Source: Sphingomonas sp. A2-49 | Lineage (GTDB): Bacteria > Pseudomonadota > Alphaproteobacteria > Sphingomonadales > Sphingomonadaceae | Length of the DNA: 64,000 bases | Direction: 5' to 3' | Assembly (NCBI RefSeq): GCF_025548555.1 | Contig: NZ_JAJLPA010000001.1 | Span: 1-64,000 of the forward strand | Shown here: one piece after another, positions 47,281-56,727 of the stretch | How positions within the stretch are numbered: the stretch's first letter is position 1 | Layout: each line of letters starts with the position of its first letter | The notes under the pieces: model-generated | The model's input: only the letters and a program-made list of their open reading frames with translations | Database searches by the model: none | Told to the model about the DNA's origin: nothing | Made by a program: the position numbers and the translations under genes

Positions 47281-47371
47281 CGTCGAACCTCCCGTCGGCG
47301 GGGACCGTCCCTCACCGTCGACGATCGTATGCGCGCCCGGTGTCGCGCCCGTGTGTCCACGCCCGAAAAGA

Positions 47372-47389
47372 TTGTCGCAGAATGTCGCA
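47372..47389 (-). promoter_or_regulatory. Candidate response-regulator box before EF-hand gene
   Basis: Read on the minus strand, TGCGACA occurs twice (47389-47383 and 47379-47373) with a 10-base period, about 95 bases before the EF-hand start codon. OmpR-family regulators commonly bind direct repeats of 10-11 bases. A third degenerate copy, CGCGACA, lies at 47347-47341. The regulator would most simply be the one encoded at 46000-46737. Confidence 0.4.
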
Positions 47390-47399
47390 CGCGCCCCGG

Positions 47400-48170
47400 T
47401 CAGGCGAAGACGGCGACGCTCTGCATCTGGTCCGCCACGGGCGTGCCATCGGCGGCCCAGATGCCCATCCGCTGGCTCGAATTTCCCGCCCGCGCATAGT
47501 CGCTGGTCGCCTGCAACAGCCACCAGCCGTCGGTGGTTTCGGGGGCGTCCCCCAGCACGTTCAGCTGCCACGTCATCGAACTCACCGGCGCCGGCCGGCC
47601 GAGCAGCCGCAGCGCGACCGGCGGCAGGCAGTCCGCCACCGCCATCAGCTCGACCATTGGGTGCAGGCCGGTGCGATCCTTCAGTCGCACCCATCGCAGC
47701 CATTCCGCCGCATCCGGGGCGGCGCGCTCGACCAGTTCGAAATTCTGCGAGAAGGCGACCGCCGGGTGCCCGCGCAGGATCCTGTCGTCCGCGTCCGGCG
47801 GCGCGGCGGGCGGCGACCGGCCGGTGCGATGGTCGACGGTCGATTCGACCGCGCCCATGAAGACGAAGGTCGCGCGCAGGCCCAGTCCCGCCGCGCTCTC
47901 CACGTCCGCCTCGACGAAGGCGGCATTGCGGCCGCGCCGCAGCCGGCGGGCGCGGATCGTGACGTCGCCGCTCAACGGGCCGACGAACGCCACCAGCGCC
48001 GACCGCAGCGGGGGCAAATCGGCATCCGACGCCATCGCCGCATGCAGCGCCAGCGCCGCCGACAGGCCGCCATAGGCGGTCCGCCCCTGCAACCAGCCAT
48101 CGGGCACCGATCCGCGCCAGCCGCCGTCGACCGGCTCCAGCCCGGCGATTACGTCGCGCAGCGGGGTCAT
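47400..48170 (-). CDS. TesB-like acyl-CoA thioesterase
   Basis: This 256-residue protein has a double-hotdog thioesterase layout: an N-terminal hotdog with WLQGRTAYGGLSAALALHA (about 26-44) and a C-terminal hotdog with TWQLNVLG and ATSDYARAG. It hydrolyses acyl-CoA to free acid and CoA. ATG at 48170 overlaps the CoA-ligase stop. The ligase plus thioesterase pair, read as one unit, opens the acyl-CoA catabolic region. Confidence 0.82.
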   Translation of the reverse strand: MTPLRDVIAGLEPVDGGWRGSVPDGWLQGRTAYGGLSAALALHAAMASDADLPPLRSALVAFVGPLSGDVTIRARRLRRGRNAAFVEADVESAAGLGLRATFVFMGAVESTVDHRTGRSPPAAPPDADDRILRGHPAVAFSQNFELVERAAPDAAEWLRWVRLKDRTGLHPMVELMAVADCLPPVALRLLGRPAPVSSMTWQLNVLGDAPETTDGWWLLQATSDYARAGNSSQRMGIWAADGTPVADQMQSVAVFA

Positions 48171-49693
48171 GCCATCGCCTCCAGTCGCGCGCGCAGGTCG
48201 CGCTTGAGCACCTTGCCGATCGCGCTGCGCGGCAACGCGTCGACGCGGTGCAGTGCCGCCAGTCGCTGCGTCCTGCCGAGCCGCGCATTGGTCCAGTCCA
48301 GGATCGCCGCCGTATCGGGGGCATCGGCATCCACCGCCGCGACGTAGACGCCGACCGGCGTCTCGCCCCATGCCTCCGACGGCATGCCGACGACGCTCGC
48401 TTCCGCGACGTCCGGATGCGCCGCGAGCACCGCCTCCAGATCGCTGGGGTAGATGTTGAAGCCCCCCGAAATGATGAGGTCCTTCTTGCGACCCATCAGG
48501 ATGAGGAAGCCGTCCGCGTCGAACCGGCCGAGATCGCCGTGCCGGATGTAGCGGTTGCCGGCGGCATCGTGCCATTCGGCGTCGCGCGTCGCCGCCTCGC
48601 GGCCGTGATAGCCCGTCATCATCGTCGGCGACCGCCCGACGACCTCGCCCATGGTCCCGGGCGGCACCTCGTGCCCGTCGTCGTCGATCAGGCGGATTTC
48701 GTGCCCGGGCAGCGGCTGGCCCACGGTGTGGAGCTTGTCGGGATGCGCGGTGGCGTTCAGTCCGCACGACGCGCCGCCCTCCGTCATGCCGTAATATTCG
48801 ACGAGCAGACCCGGCCAGCGCGCGAGCACGTCGGCCTTCAGCGATGCGGCGAACGGCGCGCTGGTGCTCGTCTTGAAGCGGAAGCTCGACAGGTCGAACC
48901 GGTCGAAGTCGGGCAGGGCCATGATCCGCTGATACTGGACGGGCACCAGCATCGCATGCGTCGCGCGATGCCGCTCGGCGAGCGTCAGGAAGGCATGCGC
49001 ATCGAATTTCCCCATCAGCACCGCGGTGCCGCCCCAGCCGAGCGTCGGCAGGACACTGACCAGCGTGGTGTTCGAATAGAGCGGCGTCGCGACCATCGTC
49101 ACCGCATCGCCGAAGCCCGCCGCCGCGTTGCGGGCGATATGCGCCCAGCGCATCGCATGGCTCTGCACGATGCCCTTGGGGGTGCCCGTCGTGCCGGAGG
49201 AATAGATGATGTTGAACGCGTCGCCGGGCCGGATCGCGACCGGCGACGGCGGTCCGTCCGCCAGCCAGTCGCGATACCGGGGTCCGAATGCGACGGTCCG
49301 GGCGGCGATCGGCTGGCCAGCGAGCGCCGCGGCGTTGGCGGCGTCGACGAAGACGATCGGCGCGGCGCAGTCGGCGATCATCGCCGCGATCGCCGCGGGC
49401 GTCGCCGACGGCGCGAGCGGGGTCGCCACGCATCCCGCCCGCAACGCGCCGAGGAACACCGTCGCATAGTCGACGCTTGCGGTGGCGACGATCGCCACCG
49501 CGCGTCCGGGCGCGACGCCGTCGCGTTGCAGCGCGGCCGCGACGGCATCGACCGCACGGTTCAGCGCGGCATAGTCGATTGCTCCGTCGGCGTCGGCGAG
49601 CGCGGCCCGGCCGCCCCGCTCGCGGGCGTGCGCGGCGATCAGATCGGGGAGCGTGGCGAAGTCCGAGGCGAGCATGTCGGCGGCAGTCTGCAT
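48167..49693 (-). CDS. Acyl-CoA synthetase (AMP-forming ligase)
   Basis: This 508-residue AMP-binding enzyme activates a carboxylic acid to its CoA thioester. The P-loop motif is YSSGTTGTPKGIV (about 164-176), the middle motif is YYGMTEGG, and the C-terminal motif GDLGRFDADGFLILMGRKKDLI contains the hinge. The catalytic lysine is in IGKVLKRDL near the end. It overlaps the thioesterase gene by four bases. Substrate chain or ring type is unknown; the surrounding genes suggest a branched or hydroxylated acid. Confidence 0.92.
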   Translation of the reverse strand: MQTAADMLASDFATLPDLIAAHARERGGRAALADADGAIDYAALNRAVDAVAAALQRDGVAPGRAVAIVATASVDYATVFLGALRAGCVATPLAPSATPAAIAAMIADCAAPIVFVDAANAAALAGQPIAARTVAFGPRYRDWLADGPPSPVAIRPGDAFNIIYSSGTTGTPKGIVQSHAMRWAHIARNAAAGFGDAVTMVATPLYSNTTLVSVLPTLGWGGTAVLMGKFDAHAFLTLAERHRATHAMLVPVQYQRIMALPDFDRFDLSSFRFKTSTSAPFAASLKADVLARWPGLLVEYYGMTEGGASCGLNATAHPDKLHTVGQPLPGHEIRLIDDDGHEVPPGTMGEVVGRSPTMMTGYHGREAATRDAEWHDAAGNRYIRHGDLGRFDADGFLILMGRKKDLIISGGFNIYPSDLEAVLAAHPDVAEASVVGMPSEAWGETPVGVYVAAVDADAPDTAAILDWTNARLGRTQRLAALHRVDALPRSAIGKVLKRDLRARLEAMA

Positions 49694-49908
49694 CGCGTCA
49701 GGCTATGGGAAGCGAGGCCGGAGCGCCATACGCAATCTTCGAAACCGGCATGACGACGATCGCGCGCCGGGCTGACGCGGGAAGGCCAAGCGCGGTTCGC
49801 GCAGTGATGCAAGGGTGTCGCGCCCTGCGAAAGGCGCCGTTTGCGGCAGGTAAGACGTGGGTGCCGACGCGGCGAGCCAAGCCCCGGTCGCACGCTCCAT
49901 CCTGTCGC

Positions 49909-51120
49909 CTATGGCCGCGCGGCTTCGGGCAGCGTTCGCACCCGCGTGACGACGATCGCCGCGGCCATCAGCCCGAGCGCGCCCGCGATCACGAACGCCG
50001 CGCCCGGCAGGCCATGGTCGATGCCCCAGGCGAGGACCTGCGTCAGCAGGAACGGCGCGACGATCGCCGAGACGCTGCCCATCGATCCCAGCCCGCCCTG
50101 CAACTGCCCCTGCCGCGTCGCATCGACCATGCGCGACAGCAGGCCCTGCATCGCCGGCATCGCGAACCCGGACAGCGCGCTGGTGCAGAACAGCACATAG
50201 ACCTGCCAGCTCGCACTCACCGCGCCGAACGCCAGGAACGACGATCCGCCCGCCACCAGCCCGATCAGCAGCGCGCGCCGCTCGCCGAACCGGGCGATCG
50301 CGCGTCCGGTCAGCCCGCCCTGCACGATCGTCGAGACGAGGCCGACGAAGGCGAGGCTCCAGCCGATCGCCTTTGCGTCCCAGCCGAAGCGCGCGGTCGC
50401 CCAGAAGCTCCACGTCGCGGGATAGACCATGTGCGCCAGCTGCCACAGGAAGATCGCGACCAGCAGCGGGGCGGCGTTGCCCGCGCGGAACAGCGGCCGG
50501 AACGCGCCGACGACATGCGCGTCGCGCAGGCGGAACGGGCGGCGGTTGCCGGGCGCCAGCGTCTCGGGCATCGCCACCAGCATCACGCCTGCGTTCACCA
50601 GCGCGAGCACCGCCGCGGCGACGAACGGCGCGCGCGGCCCCCACAGCGAAAACAGCCCGCCGAGCGCGGGGCCGATGATGAAGCCCAGACCGAACGCCGC
50701 GCCGATCAGCGCGAAGGTCGCGCCGCGCCGCTCGGGCGGCGTCACGTCGGCAATGACCGATCCCGCCGGGCCATAGACCGCGCCCGCCACGCCCGCGACC
50801 GCGCGGCCCAGGAACAGCCAGGCGACCGTGGGCGCCAGCGCCATCACCGCATAATCGATCCCGAAGCTCAGCATCGACGCGATCAGCACCGGCCGCCGGC
50901 CGAACCGGTCGGACAGGTTGCCCAGCACCGGCCCCGCGACGAACTGCGCCGCGGCGTAGACGACCAGCATGTATCCGGCGGTGCGCGTCGCATGCTCGAT
51001 ATCGGTCTGCCCGAGGCTCTTCAGCAAGGCCGGGAACACCGGCGCGACGATGCCGAAACCGATCGTGTCGATGAGCACCGCCGCCAGCGCCATCGGCACC
51101 GCTTTGTGTTCGAACCGCAT
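49909..51120 (-). CDS. TCR/Tet-family MFS efflux transporter
   Basis: This 403-residue, 12-helix MFS protein resembles the TetA-type drug:H+ antiporters: N-terminal IDTIGFGIVAPVFPALL (about 17-33), the loop GNLSDRFGRRPVL (about 66-78) and helix 5 motif GAAFGLGFIIGPALGG. The ATG at 51120 has a G-rich Shine-Dalgarno sequence ten bases upstream and is preferred over the start at 51165. It is divergent from an acyl-CoA dehydrogenase and may export its substrate or a toxic intermediate rather than tetracycline. Confidence 0.85.
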   Translation of the reverse strand: MRFEHKAVPMALAAVLIDTIGFGIVAPVFPALLKSLGQTDIEHATRTAGYMLVVYAAAQFVAGPVLGNLSDRFGRRPVLIASMLSFGIDYAVMALAPTVAWLFLGRAVAGVAGAVYGPAGSVIADVTPPERRGATFALIGAAFGLGFIIGPALGGLFSLWGPRAPFVAAAVLALVNAGVMLVAMPETLAPGNRRPFRLRDAHVVGAFRPLFRAGNAAPLLVAIFLWQLAHMVYPATWSFWATARFGWDAKAIGWSLAFVGLVSTIVQGGLTGRAIARFGERRALLIGLVAGGSSFLAFGAVSASWQVYVLFCTSALSGFAMPAMQGLLSRMVDATRQGQLQGGLGSMGSVSAIVAPFLLTQVLAWGIDHGLPGAAFVIAGALGLMAAAIVVTRVRTLPEAARP

Positions 51121-51221
51121 GCCGCTTTTCCCCCGTCGCCACCGTTCTGCCGCATCCGGGCGCACAAGCCAATGGCAGGGCTTTGCAGCGCCGCGCTTTC
51201 ATGTCATGGCGGCGGCGACAT

Positions 51222-51242
51222 ACCCGATCTTCAGAATCGGGT
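51222..51242 (+). promoter_or_regulatory. Inverted repeat ahead of acyl-CoA dehydrogenase gene
   Basis: ACCCGAT (51222-51228) and ATCGGGT (51236-51242) are perfect complements around a seven-base spacer, immediately before the AGGAGA of the gene at 51259. It could be an operator shared with the divergent exporter or an mRNA hairpin that affects ribosome binding. Confidence 0.4.
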
Positions 51243-51258
51243 CCGCAGGAGATTCCCG

Positions 51259-52467
51259 ATGGCTTCCGTCGCCCCCGTCGATCCGACCGCCGCGTTTCGC
51301 GAGGAGGCGCGCGCCTGGCTCGCTGCCCATTTCCCCAAAAGCCTCGCGCATCGCGATGCCGGCCTCTCCGCGCTCGAGGGGCCGAGCGATCCCGACGCCG
51401 ATGAGGCCGCCTGGACGAAGGCGATGGGCGACACGGGGTGGGGCGTCCCCACCTGGCCCAAGGCCTATGGCGGCGGCGGCCTGAGCCGGGCCGAGGCGCG
51501 GGTGTTGCAGGAGGAGATGGCGCGCATCGGCGCGTGGAACCCGATCGGCGGCATGGGCGTGATGATGTTCGGCCCCACCCTGCTCGAATATGGCACCGAG
51601 GAGCAGAAGCAGGAGCATATCCCGGCGATCGCGCGCAATGCGGTGCGCTGGTGCCAGGGCTATTCCGAACCGGGCGCCGGATCCGACCTCGCCGCGCTCC
51701 AGATGTCCGCCGAGGACAAGGGCGACCATTATCTGGTCAACGGCCAGAAGACGTGGACGAGCGGCGGGCAATGGGCGGACAAATGCTTCGCGCTGGTCCG
51801 GACCGACCGGACGAAGAAGCACGAAGGGATCAGCTTCCTGCTGATCGACATGGATTCGCCCGGCGTCGAGGTGAAGCCGATCCGGCTGATCTCCGGCGCG
51901 TCGCCGTTCTGCGAGACGTTCTTCACCGACGTGAAGGTGCCCAAGCGCAACCTCGTCGGCCGCGAGGGCGAGGGCTGGACGATCGGCAAGCGGCTGCTCC
52001 AGCACGAACGGTCCAGCCTGTCCGGCGGCGGCGGGTCGGCGGGGCGTCTGCTGGCGGGCAAGCCGTTGAGCCAGGTCGCGAAGGAGTATCGCGGCACCGA
52101 CGGCGAGGGGCGGCTGTCCGATGCCGATCTGCGCATGCGCCTCGTCCGGCACGAAATGGACACGCGCGCCTTCATGCTGACGCTGCGCCGTGCCGCGCTC
52201 GAGGCGAAGTCGAACCAGGGACCGTCCGCCGCGACGTCGATCATGAAGAACGTCGGCGCGCGCGTGACGCAGGACCGCGCCGAACTCGGTATCGAGATCA
52301 TGGGCATGAACGGCCTCGGCTGGGAGGGCGAAGGCTTCACCGACGCCGAACTCGCGCAGACCCGCACCTGGCTGTGGGGCAAGGCGGTGTCGATCTACGG
52401 CGGCAGTTCGGAAATCCAGAACAACATCGTCGCCAAGCGCATCCTCGGCATGCTCGACCACCAGTAA
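51259..52467 (+). CDS. Acyl-CoA dehydrogenase, long subunit
   Basis: This 402-residue flavoprotein introduces an alpha,beta double bond into an acyl-CoA. Visible family features are WCQGYSEPGAGSDLAALQ (FAD binding, about 133-150), KTWTSGGQWAD, and the C-terminal YGGSSEIQNNIVAKRILGM. ATG at 51259 follows AGGAGA at 51247-51252. It is followed in the same direction by a shorter dehydrogenase, the arrangement of heteromeric alpha2beta2 enzymes known for steroid side chains; that parallel is inference. Confidence 0.92.
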   Translation: MASVAPVDPTAAFREEARAWLAAHFPKSLAHRDAGLSALEGPSDPDADEAAWTKAMGDTGWGVPTWPKAYGGGGLSRAEARVLQEEMARIGAWNPIGGMGVMMFGPTLLEYGTEEQKQEHIPAIARNAVRWCQGYSEPGAGSDLAALQMSAEDKGDHYLVNGQKTWTSGGQWADKCFALVRTDRTKKHEGISFLLIDMDSPGVEVKPIRLISGASPFCETFFTDVKVPKRNLVGREGEGWTIGKRLLQHERSSLSGGGGSAGRLLAGKPLSQVAKEYRGTDGEGRLSDADLRMRLVRHEMDTRAFMLTLRRAALEAKSNQGPSAATSIMKNVGARVTQDRAELGIEIMGMNGLGWEGEGFTDAELAQTRTWLWGKAVSIYGGSSEIQNNIVAKRILGMLDHQ

Positions 52468-52484
52468 ATTCCGTTTGGAGAGGA

Positions 52485-52515
52485 GCGGGAGGGCGGCTTC
52501 GGCCGACCCTCCCGC
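52485..52515 (+). terminator. Hairpin with UUCG loop between two dehydrogenase genes
   Basis: GCGGGAGGGCGGC and GCCG-A-CCCTCCCGC form a stem of 13 pairs with one A bulge and a TTCG tetraloop (52498-52501), starting 17 bases after the first stop codon. No T-run follows and the next gene starts 24 bases later, so it may regulate subunit ratio rather than end transcription. Confidence 0.6.
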
Positions 52516-52538
52516 CATAATATTTCAGGAACATAGCG

Positions 52539-53603
52539 ATGGCCGCTCTCACCGACGAACAGACGATGCTCCGCGACATGGCGCGCGAATGGGCGGACAA
52601 CGAATCCCCCGTCACCGCCTTTCGCGCGCTGCGCAATGCCGCCCGGCCCGAAGGCTACGATCCCGCCGTCTGGGCGGAGATCGGGCAGATGGGGTGGGGC
52701 GGCATCGTCATTCCGGAAGCGCAGGGTGGTTCGGCGATGGGCTATCTGTCGCTGGGCATGGTCGTCGAGCAGCTGGGGCGCAACCTTGCCGCCACGCCGC
52801 TTGCCGCGACCGGTCCCGCCGCCAGCGCGATCGTGCTGGGCGAGAGCGACGCGGCGAAATCCGACTGGCTTGCCCGCATCGCGAGCGGCGAGGCGATCGC
52901 GACGCTCGCCATCGACGAGGGACCGCTGCACGGCGGACCGATCGCGACCACCGTCGCGGGCGATCGCCTGACCGGCACCAAGGCGTTCGTCGCGGAAGGC
53001 GACACCGCGCAGGTGTTCGTCGTCGCCGCGACCGACGGCCTCTATCTCGTCGCCGGCGACCCCGGCGTGACGCGGTCGCCGCGGCACATGGCCGACGCGC
53101 GCAGCCATGCGGAGGTCCGGTTCGACGCCGCGCCGGCGATCCGCCTCGGCGGTCCCGAACTGACCGCCAGGGTCACCGATTATGCCACCGCGCTCGTCAC
53201 AGCGGAGATGCTCGGCCTCGCCGAACAGGCGTTCGCCGTCACCAACGACTATCTCAAGACCCGCGTGCAGTTCGGCCAGCCGCTGAGCACCTTCCAGGCG
53301 CTTCAGCATCGCATGGCGCGGATGCTCACCGAGCTCGAGCTGATGCGGTCGGTGGTCGAGGGCGCGCTGGAGGCGATCGATTCGGGGCGTTCGGACCTCG
53401 ATCAGGCGGTGAGCCTCGCCAAGGCGGTCGCGGGAGACACGCTGAAGCTGGTCAGCCGCGAGATGATCCAGCTGCACGGCGGCATCGGCATGACCGACGA
53501 GCACGACGCGGGGTTCTACATGAAGCGCGCCGCGGTACTCGAGGCCATGTGGGGCAATGCGGCGTTCCATCGCGAACGGTTCGCGCGGCTGAACGGCTAT
53601 TGA
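52539..53603 (+). CDS. Acyl-CoA dehydrogenase, short subunit
   Basis: This 354-residue member of the acyl-CoA dehydrogenase family has N-terminal helices (TDEQTMLRDMAREWADN), a reduced middle beta domain and the C-terminal QLHGGIGMTDEHDAGFYMKRA. Compared with the preceding protein it lacks the full FAD-binding GSD motif. It is probably the partner chain of the enzyme at 51259. AGGAACAT precedes the ATG. Confidence 0.88.
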   Translation: MAALTDEQTMLRDMAREWADNESPVTAFRALRNAARPEGYDPAVWAEIGQMGWGGIVIPEAQGGSAMGYLSLGMVVEQLGRNLAATPLAATGPAASAIVLGESDAAKSDWLARIASGEAIATLAIDEGPLHGGPIATTVAGDRLTGTKAFVAEGDTAQVFVVAATDGLYLVAGDPGVTRSPRHMADARSHAEVRFDAAPAIRLGGPELTARVTDYATALVTAEMLGLAEQAFAVTNDYLKTRVQFGQPLSTFQALQHRMARMLTELELMRSVVEGALEAIDSGRSDLDQAVSLAKAVAGDTLKLVSREMIQLHGGIGMTDEHDAGFYMKRAAVLEAMWGNAAFHRERFARLNGY

Positions 53604-53919
53604 TAGCGCGACCGGGGTGACGGGATAGGCGGCCGATCCGGGCTCGTTAGGGGCCGTGTGGAGCGCTGCAAGCCGGCCGGATCGTCATCCCGATGCCTGT
53701 CGTTCAGGAGGCTGCGTTGCCCCCGCTGGCGCGCTGACGGCCTCGGGGCGGCAGTGCACGTCCGGGGTGACGGGTTTTCGATCCAGACGGTCATTCGCCC
53801 CGAAGGCTCCGTCACCCCCTGCTGCGTTCCGGGGGTCAACGGCGGGACAGGTGCCATCGCCGGGGCTTCCGCCGGTGGCCCCGAGCCAGTTCGGGGGGGC
53901 ATCCCACGACCGCGCGCCG
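53604..53919. other. 316-base intergenic region, no gene
   Basis: No convincing gene is present here between the convergent dehydrogenase and TetR genes. CCGGGGTGACGGG occurs twice, at 53612 and 53762, exactly 150 bases apart, and the inverted form CCGTCACCCC is at 53809-53818, able to pair with 53764-53773. These could form termination or decay structures. Apparent reading frames here are only high-GC artefacts. Confidence 0.5.
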
Positions 53920-55179
53920 TCAGCCGGCGCGCAACGCCCGGTCGTCGAACAGCCCGAACAGCAACGTCGATGCGTACATCGCCACCGCACGCTCGCGCGG
54001 CATGGCGGCGGCCCATTTGCGCATGTCGAACGCCGCATTCTGCAACGCCATCAGCGCCTGCGCCGCGACGAGCGCATCGACCGCACGGATCGATCCTTCC
54101 GCGATGCCGTCCATCATCGTGCCCGCGAAGCGGCGCGCGATCCGGTTCGAGCGGTCGACCATCGCGGTCCGCACGACGCCGGGCAGCCCCGACAGCGCGG
54201 TCGTCCGCAGCAATGGCGCGCGCTCGGCGAACTGGACGTCGAGCAGGCAGGCGATCGTGCTCGACAGCCGGTCCCAATAGGATCCGCCGGCGTCGTCCGC
54301 CAGCCGCTGCGCATCGGTGATCGTATCGAAACTGCGCCGGTAGCAGGCGATGACGAGGTCGTCCTTGGCGTCGAGGTGGTGGTAGAAACTGCCCTTGGTG
54401 ACGTTCAGTTCGGCGGCGATCTTCTGCACCGAGGCGCCGCGATAGCCGAGTTCGTTGATGAGCCGCGTCGCCGCGAGCAGGAAGGCCGCGCGGCCGGGCT
54501 CGGTTTCCTCGTGGTCGAGGTCGATCGGCGTCGGCGCCCAGCGCGAGGCCGGGCCGGCGACGCCATGTTCGAACACGTCCATCAGCCGCGCCTCGACCCG
54601 CGCATATTGATCCGGCTCGTAGCGGTTGAGCCAGGCGGGCAGCCAGAAGGTGTTTTCGAGCAGGACGTGCGCGCGTGCGCCGAACAGGTCGGTTTCGCTG
54701 CGGTTGGCCGCGTGGCCCCACAGCGCGCGCGTCCGGCGGAACACCTCGCGCCAGCGATTCATCAAACGGGTACGGTTGGGCTCCTCCGTCGCGCGCAGGT
54801 CGGACAGCACCGCCATCGCGCGATCCTCGCCGCGCTGCACGCGTTCCAGCCGTTCCATGTTGAGCGCGAGGTAGCGGCGCACGCGTTCGCGCGGGGTCGC
54901 CCCTGCCAGCGCCTCGTCGATCATCGCCAGCAGCTGGTCGAGCGTATGCTCAAACGCCGCGGCGGCTAGATCCTCCTTGCGCTTGAAATAATAGGTGACG
55001 CTGGTGGTGTTCAGCCCTACCCGTCGCGCCACGTCGGCGAAGGTCATGCCCTTCGCGCTCTGTTCGTTGATCGCCTCCGCGGCGGCGGACAGGATCGCGT
55101 CACGTTTCGCGCGGAAGCGCTTCGTGCCCTGTTCGCCGTCCCCGCTCGTGTCGCCGGCGTCCGTCCCCGTTGGTTCCAT
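53920..55179 (-). CDS. Tandem TetR-TetR regulator (double HTH)
   Basis: This single protein of 419 residues contains two complete TetR units. The first helix-turn-helix is at about 25-70 (FADVARRVGLNTTSVTYYF) and the second at about 230-278 (VQKIAAELNVTKGSFYHHL), each followed by its own ligand-binding helices. Most TetR proteins are about 200 residues and act as dimers, so this looks like a fused dimer with two different halves. It is divergent from the ACAD11-like gene, with 155 bases that hold three palindromes, and probably represses the acyl-CoA island. Confidence 0.88.
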   Translation of the reverse strand: MEPTGTDAGDTSGDGEQGTKRFRAKRDAILSAAAEAINEQSAKGMTFADVARRVGLNTTSVTYYFKRKEDLAAAAFEHTLDQLLAMIDEALAGATPRERVRRYLALNMERLERVQRGEDRAMAVLSDLRATEEPNRTRLMNRWREVFRRTRALWGHAANRSETDLFGARAHVLLENTFWLPAWLNRYEPDQYARVEARLMDVFEHGVAGPASRWAPTPIDLDHEETEPGRAAFLLAATRLINELGYRGASVQKIAAELNVTKGSFYHHLDAKDDLVIACYRRSFDTITDAQRLADDAGGSYWDRLSSTIACLLDVQFAERAPLLRTTALSGLPGVVRTAMVDRSNRIARRFAGTMMDGIAEGSIRAVDALVAAQALMALQNAAFDMRKWAAAMPRERAVAMYASTLLFGLFDDRALRAG

Positions 55180-55209
55180 CCATCCAGTCTATCAATCGCG
55201 GTTTCGAAG

Positions 55210-55312
55210 AAACAGTGTTTTCTCGCCGCCGCGGCGATCAGGCGTGAAAAAGCGCCATGAGGGCACCCGGGACCACTTTACCGAATGTCCGGTACGGCCT
55301 AGACCCTGGGTC
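55210..55312. promoter_or_regulatory. Three palindromes between TetR and dehydrogenase genes
   Basis: AAAC-AGT-GTTT lies at 55210-55220, TACCG-N6-CGGTA at 55279-55294 (16 bases) and GACCC-T-GGGTC at 55302-55312. All are in the 155-base divergent promoter region. TetR-type operators are usually such short inverted repeats, and differing sequences would suit a fused regulator with two unlike DNA-binding halves. Which ones are used is unknown. Confidence 0.45.
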
Positions 55313-55334
55313 AAAGACGTTTGGAGAGAGCCCC

Positions 55335-56597
<1,263 letters not shown>

Positions 56598-56599
56598 CG

Positions 56600-56699
56600 G
56601 ATCGGCCTCACCCTTCGCCGCCTTCGGCACCTATCCCCTCTCCCGGCGGGAGAGGGAGGGGGCCCGCCGGCGCAGGCGATGGGAAGGGCGAGGTCGATC
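56600..56699. repeat. Interspersed palindromic repeat, copy 2
   Basis: Outer arms GATCGGCCTC (56600-56609) and GAGGTCGATC (56690-56699) match at nine of ten positions, and the core CCCTCTCCC-ggc-GGGAGAGGG (56636-56656) is a perfect 9-base hairpin. It sits between the ACAD11-like and alcohol dehydrogenase genes and shares its core with the element at 63647-63758 and its CCTCACCCT arms with 7717-7803. Confidence 0.72.
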
Positions 56700-56727
56700 A
56701 TTCCCTCGTGCGTGACAGGATAATTCC

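Noticed and set aside
49909..51120. Tetracycline resistance determinant
   Set aside because: The TetA-like family resemblance is broad; context is an acyl-CoA island and no adjacent classical tetR-tetA arrangement is seen.
49288..51258. Long plus-strand extension ahead of the acyl-CoA dehydrogenase at 51259
   Set aside because: It is antisense to the MFS exporter and CoA ligase and has arginine/alanine-rich noise; a good ribosome-binding site is at 51247.
53658..53919. Open frames or an SRP/tm-type RNA in the gap before the TetR gene
   Set aside because: No SRP core or tmRNA end is recognisable and the frames lack any family pattern.
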